From NCBI RefSeq assembly GCF_003573695.1, contig NC_039362.1, forward strand, positions 176,585,690-176,649,689: 64,000 bases of DNA. The letters run 5' to 3'. Below the pieces are notes generated by a model, which saw nothing but the letters and a program-made list of their open reading frames with translations, was not told where the DNA came from and did not search any database. This document shows, one piece after another, positions 57,290 through 64,000 of this stretch. Within the stretch, counting starts at the first letter, position 1; the number at the start of each line of letters is the position of its first letter. Made by a program: the position numbers and the translations under genes. Source of the stretch: Papaver somniferum (taxonomy: Eukaryota > Streptophyta > Magnoliopsida > Ranunculales > Papaveraceae).

Positions 57290-58197
57290 TGTCGGGAAAC
57301 CGAGGTTACGTTCATCTCGAACCGACATGCTTCCATAGAAGTCAATTCCATGAAACATCCTAGTTTAGATAACTTAGCTCGAATCCTTCACTTACATATT
57401 TAGATTAGCATGATCGGATAATACTAGCACGAATATATGATCAATACAATAATATACAATCACACACGACACAAAGATTACGTGGTTCACCTTTGTAGGC
57501 TACATCCATGGCCAAAACCACCCCGAGAATCTTCATTGTCATAACAATTTATTACATAGACACACATCATATAATCAACTAGTTATGTAACCCACTAGCG
57601 CTAAACGTTAGAAACAATAAGACATATTACGAAGAGTTTACCTCTTCCTTTGTTCTTCTTCTTCCATAAACTTCCACCGCCATGGTTGCTTCGAGTTTAG
57701 ACAAGAACATGAAGAACATCATGAATTCTAGTTTCTCCCACATGAACCCTAGAAATCCTAGATTTCTCCCATACCCGTTCTCTCACAAGTCTCTCTTCTC
57801 ACATTGATTTTTCCCCATCACCAACCATTGTAGGCCACAACGGTTGTGACCCAAACACTCTCATAAAGAGAGAGGATTCTACTAGAGAATAATCAAGAGA
57901 ATGATTTCTACTCACAATATAAGCCCTCTTATATAGAAGAAAAATCCTTGCTCCCCAAGTTTTAGAACTCCTAAAAATAGTCTAATACCTTAATTAGGAA
58001 ACTCTAAACTTGGAAAACACTCCACCAAACCGTCATACAAGTTTTCTAATCCTAGTAAACCTTGTAGACATTCCAAACCCGAAACTGACCTTTAGCCACG
58101 GTTTTGACAGCATTAGATCACTGTTTTCTGCTGCAAAACTGTTACCTAAAGTCTGTATTCAGCCATATAGTTTTGTATACAGAACAAAACCCCAACA
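57290..58197 (-). repeat. 3' LTR of the small Copia-type element
   Basis: About 908 bp, near-identical to 58958-59866 with scattered substitutions. A minus-strand TATA box CTATATAAGAG lies at 57926-57935. Confidence 0.88.
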
Positions 58198-58486
58198 ATC
58201 ACCACCTTTTGTGACATGAACAAAACAATCGTCTTCATTCCAAAAAAGCATGAATGTTTACCACCTTATAAAAGGCCATCCTCGCGGACATCATCTCTAG
58301 CACGAATCAAAATTGTCTTGTACTTTGAGCTTGAACCACCACCTAAGCCAAATTCCTCCTTTGCACTTGCACCACCGGAATTGCTATTTTTCGATCTTCT
58401 GGCATCACCATAAACAACTTCTTCATATAGTTTATACAAGTTTCTGCATGACTTGTATCAAACTACTTCGTCGCCATGACCACTCA

Positions 58487-58669
58487 TTATCCCACCTTCG
58501 TAGAATACTTCTTCTTCGAAGCATGTCTAACACTTGACATTATTTGATCTGAGCCACCACACAATTCCAAACGGACTTCACCAACTCCAAGAATCAACAA
58601 TCTTGAGTCATCCTCCATGTAGACAAAACATGCTACAATTTTCATATGTTGTGTATGAATGATTGTCAC
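58487..58669 (-). pseudogene. Copia polyprotein remnant
   Basis: 60 codons. YMEDDSRLLILGVGEVRLEL then SDQIMSSVRHASKKK follows the spacing of the Copia segment usually written xxADGSxxxIxGIGxVxL...LxxVxYVPxLxxNL. It has no active-site residues and no continuation. It shows that the interior descends from a coding Copia element. Confidence 0.45.
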
Positions 58670-58957
58670 TTAGCACCACCATAATTCAAAACATTCTCCT
58701 GACAATATTTTGCATACGCCAGTTGAACCCAAGAAAGATCTTCTCTTGCAAAGAAAACACCTTCAACACGAATCATAGTGACATCAAGCAAAGTTGTCGA
58801 ATCTTTCTTAATGTCTTTATTCTTTGTTCGGTCTTGATTTACTCATCATCTTCATGATCTATATCATTCTGCTCCGAACCAAGATTTTCTCTTCTTTGGA
58901 ACCTCTTTTTCAAATAACCGAATCACTGCCATCTTTATCCACGCTCACCGCACCACT

Positions 58958-59866
58958 TGTTAGGAAACCGAGGTTACGTTCATCTCGAACCGGCATGCTT
59001 CCATAAAAGTCAATTCCATGAAACATCCTACTTTAGATAACTTAGCTCGAATCCTTCACTTACATCTTTAGATTAGCATGATCGGATAATACTAGCACGA
59101 ATATATGATCAATACGATAATAGAAAATCACACACGACACAAAGATTACGTGGTTCACCTTTGTAGGCTACATCCACGGCCAAAAACCACCCCGAGAATC
59201 TTCATTATCATAACAAGTTATTACATCGACACACATCATATAATCAACTAGTTATGTAACCCACTAGCGCTAAACGTTAGAAACAATAAGACATATTACG
59301 AAGAGTTTACCTCTTCCTTTGTTCTTCTTCTTCCATAAACTTCCACCGCCATGGTTGCTTCGACTTTAGACAAGAACATGAAGAGCATCATGAATTCTAG
59401 CTTCTCCCACATGAACACTAGAAACCCTAGATTTCTCCCATACCCGTTCTCTCACAAGTCTCTCTTCTCACATTGATTTTGCCCCATCACCAACCATTGT
59501 AGGACACAACGGTTGTGACCCAAACACTCTCATAAAAAGAGAGGATTCTACTATAGAATAATCAAGAGAATGATTTCTACTCACAACATAAGCCCTCTTA
59601 TATAGTAGACAAATCCTTGCTCCCCAAGTTTTAGAACTCCTAAAAATAGTCTAATACCTTAATTAGGAAACTCTAAACTTGGAAAACACTCCACCAAATC
59701 GTCATACAAGTTTCCTAATCCTAGTAAACCTTGTAGACATTCCAAACCCGAAACTGACCTTTAGCCACGATTTTGACAGCATTAGATCACTGTTTTCTAC
59801 TGCAAAACTGTTACCTAAAGTCTGTTTTCAGCCATATAGTTTTGTATACGGGACAAAACCCCAACA
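58958..59866 (-). repeat. 5' LTR of the small Copia-type element
   Basis: Second LTR; its inner border is followed on the minus strand by AGTGGTGCGGTGAGC, a possible primer site of unclear tRNA. TATA box at 59595-59605 (CTATATAAGAG). Confidence 0.88.
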
Positions 59867-60429
59867 CAAACAGTTATTGTTCAACTTCCTCGCCTAAGTA
59901 TTATCATGTAAGTTATGTACTCGGGTTCATTTTTTAAATTGTGGATTGTATTTTTAGCTGAGATTTTGGTTCACCTATATAAAATATGTGTGTATTATTT
60001 TTGTTGTAGTTTGTCTCTGTTGAAGAAAATAGCCAAGGAAAAGCATACTACGGAGCCGCAGCACTCATAAGTACACATACGCTTGAACTAACCTATAAAC
60101 AATTTAACACGACACAAGTTTGGATAGAGAATGGGTCGGAAGAAGAAAAGAACAACATTCAATTTGGTTGGCTGGTATAAGTCATTCATTTTATTGTTGT
60201 TACTTGATGTATAGTATACATTTATTTACAATATGTTCTTTTGTTTACTTTCACGCATATCCTGCAACCTTCGAGGATAGCCACAGTTTACTAATGGGTT
60301 ATTGGATGGTAAAATCGATATTTAATTAGTGTTAATTTTTGTCCATAACATAACATTTTACAGAAGAGCAGTGCTCTCACATGCAGCTGCGCGGGACAGT
60401 TTAATAAGCATACAGCGTGCGGGTCGTTG

Positions 60430-62790
60430 GATGATAGGATTCAGAGATGCCTATATGTAATAACCGCAATCGCACGGTGTCCAACTAGTAGACAGAGACA
60501 AGTACGGGTCGAACCTACAGGGAGCGGTGGAAATACTAATAACTAATATCTTTAATCGAAAACAATACTTTTGGGATTTTTAGGATTAAAAATGAAATAA
60601 TAAAATTAAACTAAACTAGTAGAGTAAATCCAAAGGAAAAGTCGGTAACCAGGGTTTCATGGTATCCACTACTATCTCTATTTAATTACTGAAATGAAAC
60701 ATGATTGCAAATATATGTTTATTGTTCGTTCTATCGACACCACCTATTATATGTATTAGAGTCGAAAATATCACTGGGACACCCTAAGCATGGCACATCA
60801 AAAGACTAAACCCAAGCAAGCACTATCAAATTGTGTTAGCGAGAAAGTTATACGAAACTAAATTATTGATTCACAAATTGTATCTGGCTCTTCTAAGTAT
60901 AACCCATCAAAGGATTCAACCCAAGCATGAACTATCAAATAACGAGACCAAAACTATTTATAAAACTATCCAAATTATGCACAAAGGTTATTACTAAACC
61001 GGTGGAGCAACAACTCATTTTTTCAATAAATTATTAATAAACAATAATCGAAAATCAATCTATTCAAATCATAATGGTCTTTGCTCAATTATTCAAATCA
61101 AATAACCTAATACCCCAAGTAGTTTCCACCATAAACCCTAGTTACATAAAAATCTAGCAAGATATGATTAAGAGTTTCTTAAAACCCATGAAAATAATAA
61201 CAAAAGAGGATCGATCAAACCCAAATTGTCTTCGTCGTCTCTTGTTCTTATGCTTGCCTCAGCGGCCGCCAAGCTTATCTCCGTCTATGTCTGTCACTAA
61301 CAGAGAACCCTCCCAATTCTTCCGTCCGCCGGCGTCTCCCTTCTCTCTTTGCCTCTCTTCAGTTATATAGTTGCTGCGAAGAAAACCTCCAATAGCCCAG
61401 TGGAATTGCCAAGACCCAGTCCAACCATCCCACGGTACCCAAATTCAGACCCTTCACCATAGACCGATAACAACACCAATCTTATATCCTTCCGGCCACC
61501 AACTGCACCTGATACACGTTCCTCCCTTGCACAGCTACCAGCAACACCACCTCTCCAGACTCCATTGTTTGCTTCTTTTAAACTTCGTATAGCATCGACT
61601 GCAAGATTCACATTCTGCCTTAAGACTCCCACAGAAAACAAGTTTCTATTCAAACCGAGAACCTCCATAGATGTTGCTGTATCTATTTCTCCATCGAGCA
61701 CTTTCATGTAAACACTTTATTCCTCAACTGTTTTCTAACCCATCTTCTTGAAACCATTCGCATCCATGATCATGGCAATACCCATTAACAGATCTCATTT
61801 CACCCGAACACACAGCCCCATAAAGAACGAGTTTTTCTGCCATCTTCACTCTCATTCGAGTATATTAACCTTCTTGTACACAGTCCAAGACCATGGCAGT
61901 CGAACGATGCTGGAGATACACCATTGTTCCGATTAACACCAACTGGATATCTTCATCCACTGTTTGTTTTGTTCACTGTACCAAACTCCACTCACGTCCT
62001 TCTCTGTCACCTCCGTTCACCGGCAGAAATCCAACTCCATCAACAGTTTCCATTTTATAGCTCAGCTGCACCTGCAATTTTACGTGGAACAAGAACCCAA
62101 GTTGCCCCGCAGATCAACGAAACTAAGCATTCTTCAATCCAAGCCATTCTCATTCATACAATGAACATTGAACTCCCAGCTTCAGTTCCATACTCCTGTT
62201 GTTTTCTTTCGGCACAAAACTTCCCAAAACCTTACCAGACTCGAGCCAATTTGAGAGCCCATTCTTCCTTGGTATGCAGCCATGAACTGATGGCAACAGC
62301 TTCATCTATCTCGGCTAATTTCCGGCTTGAAAACACGTCCAGAACCTCCAAATTTGTCACCATAAAGGCTTGAATCACCACTGCACACGACCATAAAGAT
62401 TAATCCATCCTCGTTGCTGCTGTAGACCATCAACACTTTCTCCATCTCGCACAACCAAGTCTCGAGAGAAATGCCAGTAGAAAAAGAACAGGTGCTGGGA
62501 ATGATAAAGAAATTGCTTCGTTGCATTTGGTGATTTGCTGGCTGTGAAACGATGTCGCCAAGCAGGTGGCACTCCAAATATCAATATCAACATGGGTGCT
62601 TAGTCAACTCTCTCCTTTTGTGTTGTGTCGTGCAACTGCAGTTTTAACCTCCCCTTTAGCCGTGTATCCACTAATAATCGGATTTACTTTTACTTTCTAC
62701 GAAAACACTGAAATATTGTTATTAGACAAAATATCGAGTCCTAACTAATGTAAATATGAGCATAAAATGTAGCACTTATGTGCTTATTAT
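60430..62790 (-). mobile_element. Probable solo LTR of a Ty3 family related to 13135-15235
   Basis: The left part reads GTAATAACCGCAATCGCACGGTGTCCAAC, then GACAAGTACGGGTCGAACC and CAGGGAG. This parallels the Ty3 LTR words ATAACCGCAAGTGCACGGTGTCGA and ACGGGTC...CAGGGA. The right part (GTAGCACTTATGTGCTTATTATT) parallels the AGCACTCATCA end. Both are in minus-strand orientation. The middle holds only incidental ORFs. I found no matching target duplication, so ends are approximate and the call is a family-level inference. Confidence 0.5.
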
Positions 62791-64000
62791 TGGATCATTT
62801 CACGAGCCTTTGGATTAGAGCTAATTTGGTTTCACCGGTTAAAAACAGCTGTTAAAGGTTCGATATTAAAGATAGGTCCTTTTAATATATTATTATTTCG
62901 TACTGTATCTTTTTCTTAGTTACAAATTACTTAATCTTCTGTTATGTTCTGTATATAAACCACAATTTTTAGATAATTTCCATTATCTAATTGGTTATTG
63001 TTATTAATCAATATATTTTACACAAAATTGGTTAAAAAGATCAAAATCAATAATTTTTGGGTGAAATGGACAGTTAGATTTTGATATTGTTTAAATGAAT
63101 AAAAATGTAAAAATAGACAGGATGTAACCAGTTTCATCGTGCCCATTTTTAAATATTTTTTCTTATTTTTAATTTACACAGAATGTATCCAGTTTCATCC
63201 TTGCTATTTTTTAAATTTAAGTTAGGATGAATCTGGTTTCATCCTTGCTATTTTTTTTTTGGCCATTTCATCCAAACTATTTTTTACTCGTTCATTTGAA
63301 CCGTGATTTAAAAATATTTGGACCAATGACCCATTTTCCGTATATTTTATAGGCTACATGATTCACTTGTTTAGATTTTGCAGTCATGGAATTATGCATC
63401 TACGTATACTTTGGTCGGTTTTTGTAAGACAAATATGTCTAAATGATAGGTTTTGAGAAATTCCGAAACATGTTGGGCGTTTCCGATTCTTTGTATGTAT
63501 TAGCACTATTTTTTTTTGCGACTTTCGCTCCTATAAGCGAGTTATTATTTTATGCAACAGAGACTTGTTTATATGAACACAAAATCAAGTTTACCACTAG
63601 TAATGCCGTTCCTTACTAGCAGCTTGTCCTTATGTCTGTTTATGATTTCAGTGCAAGCCTGGAAAGCGTCAGCAAGAACCTTTTTCCCTTGCTCCTGTGC
63701 CAATAAAATCAAGTTCTGTATAAGTTAAAACATACACATAATGGCATTAGTCTGGTTAAAGATTTCACTGAGAAAACATTTCATATGCTAATAGTCATTT
63801 TGGTTGGCCTATACCCAACTAACGTCGTCGTAGGGGTCTGACTTGCCAGAACATAACAAGGAGCTGCCACAAGTTTAATTCTAATTTGACACATAATTAC
63901 CAGTAGCATTTAGCCTTCTAGTTTATCGGAATCGGCAATATTCACTAATTTCATGTTCTGGAATTATGAACTGTGTACCCGGTTAGCAATTAAGCTGGAA
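62791..64000. other. AT-rich intergenic DNA
   Basis: No gene or RNA recognised. It contains a three-unit tandem repeat at 63100-63265. Confidence 0.55.
63100..63265. repeat. Three degenerate tandem units with CCAGTTTCATC
   Basis: Units with GGATGTAACCAGTTTCATCGTGCC, GAATGTATCCAGTTTCATCCTTGC and GGATGAATCTGGTTTCATCCTTGC, each followed by a poly-T run, spaced about 50-60 bp. They may belong to a decayed transposon end: GGGTGAAATGGA near 63060 faces CCATTTCATCC near 63265 in inverted orientation. Confidence 0.65.

Larger units (their letters stand above)
57290..59866 (-). mobile_element. Small non-autonomous Copia-type LTR element in neprosin exon 2
   Basis: Two LTRs of about 908 bp (57290-58197 and 58958-59866) surround a 760-bp interior. 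Each LTR starts TGT(C/T)(G/A)GGAAACCGAGG and ends CCCCAACA. On the minus strand AAAAGGTGGTGAT precedes the left LTR like a Copia polypurine tract, so it reads leftward. The interior has a short minus-strand fragment (YMEDDSRLLILGVGEVRL, 58487-58669) resembling the Copia gag-pol linker/protease region, but no pol. No target duplication is apparent. Confidence 0.85.
56717..60308 (+). pseudogene. Neprosin-family gene, copy 2, broken and truncated
   Basis: Collinear with copy 1: exon 1 56717-56894 (ADGKRLSVSKEEEEDISLE in the mature frame), exon 2 about 57006-57282 plus 59867-59907, exon 3 60010-60174, exon 4 60255-60308. Breaks: one extra T in the signal-peptide exon puts the start codon out of frame; the exon 2 acceptor CCTCAG is CCTCAA; a 2.6-kb LTR element sits inside exon 2; the exon 4 acceptor CAG is CAC; and everything after exon 4 is missing, including most of the catalytic domain. 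The Helitron lies in its upstream flank. The two copies share exon 1-4 sequence closely, so duplication was fairly recent. Confidence 0.85.

Noticed and set aside
61924..62373. 149-codon plus-strand ORF and neighbours at 61164-62748
   Set aside because: They fall within the probable Ty3-type solo LTR; translations are His/Ser/Pro-rich with no domain.

Overview
This is plant nuclear DNA, AT-rich and dominated by transposons. Signs of a plant are a 766-codon intronless PLS-class PPR gene, plant CACTA, Ty3 and Copia elements, a Helitron with an RPA-like gene, Stowaway-type MITEs and plant-type neprosin genes. It is most probably a eudicot; I cannot fix the species from sequence alone. Only one gene looks intact (the PPR gene, 5254-7554, minus strand). 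Nearly every other coding trace belongs to a transposon or is a broken gene.

Layout. 1-5250 is intergenic, with a U2 snRNA-like fragment near 3528-3580. 5254-7554 is the PPR gene. About 200 bp upstream of its start lies a roughly 1.45-kb element (7770-9213) with inverted ends and a dense cluster of AACCGAAC/GTTCGGTT motifs. 10172-13134 is probably an old LTR fragment. 13135-19873 is a young minus-strand Ty3 element that carries gag but no pol (TR-GAG-like), with a tRNA-Asp primer site and a truncated 5' LTR.

20168-45109 is one nested composite. The outer element is a minus-strand, non-autonomous Copia-like retrotransposon with a CAAAT target duplication, a tRNA-iMet primer site and a polypurine tract. 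Its body holds a 10.8-kb CACTA transposon (25230-36056, duplication TAA). Its right LTR holds two solo LTRs (38147-40602, duplication ACAAC; 43084-44980, duplication GCTAA). Its left LTR holds a Stowaway-like MITE (21200-21550, duplication TA). The CACTA element carries a Transposase_24-type gene, a broken TNP2-type transposase, and a decayed fragment of a plant SANT/NAM-associated gene on the opposite strand.

46000-60310 holds a tandem duplication of a neprosin (DUF239) gene; both copies are broken. Copy 1 (48219-50504) has a frameshift, stop codons and a lost splice site. Upstream of copy 1 is a 1-kb MULE-like element with a 9-bp target duplication. In the second duplicated segment a 4.86-kb Helitron (51588-56447) with a decaying RPA70-like gene lies upstream of the gene, and a 2.58-kb two-LTR Copia derivative (57290-59866) sits inside exon 2. 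60430-62790 resembles another Ty3-family solo LTR. The last 1.2 kb is AT-rich with a short tandem repeat.

The elements do not form a pathway. The value of the window is its layered insertion history, which target-site duplications and internal empty sites resolve at base level. I found no convincing new functional system; the best candidates for novelty are the pol-less Ty3 element with an acidic ORF, the RPA-only Helitron, and the AACCGAAC-motif element in the PPR promoter region.
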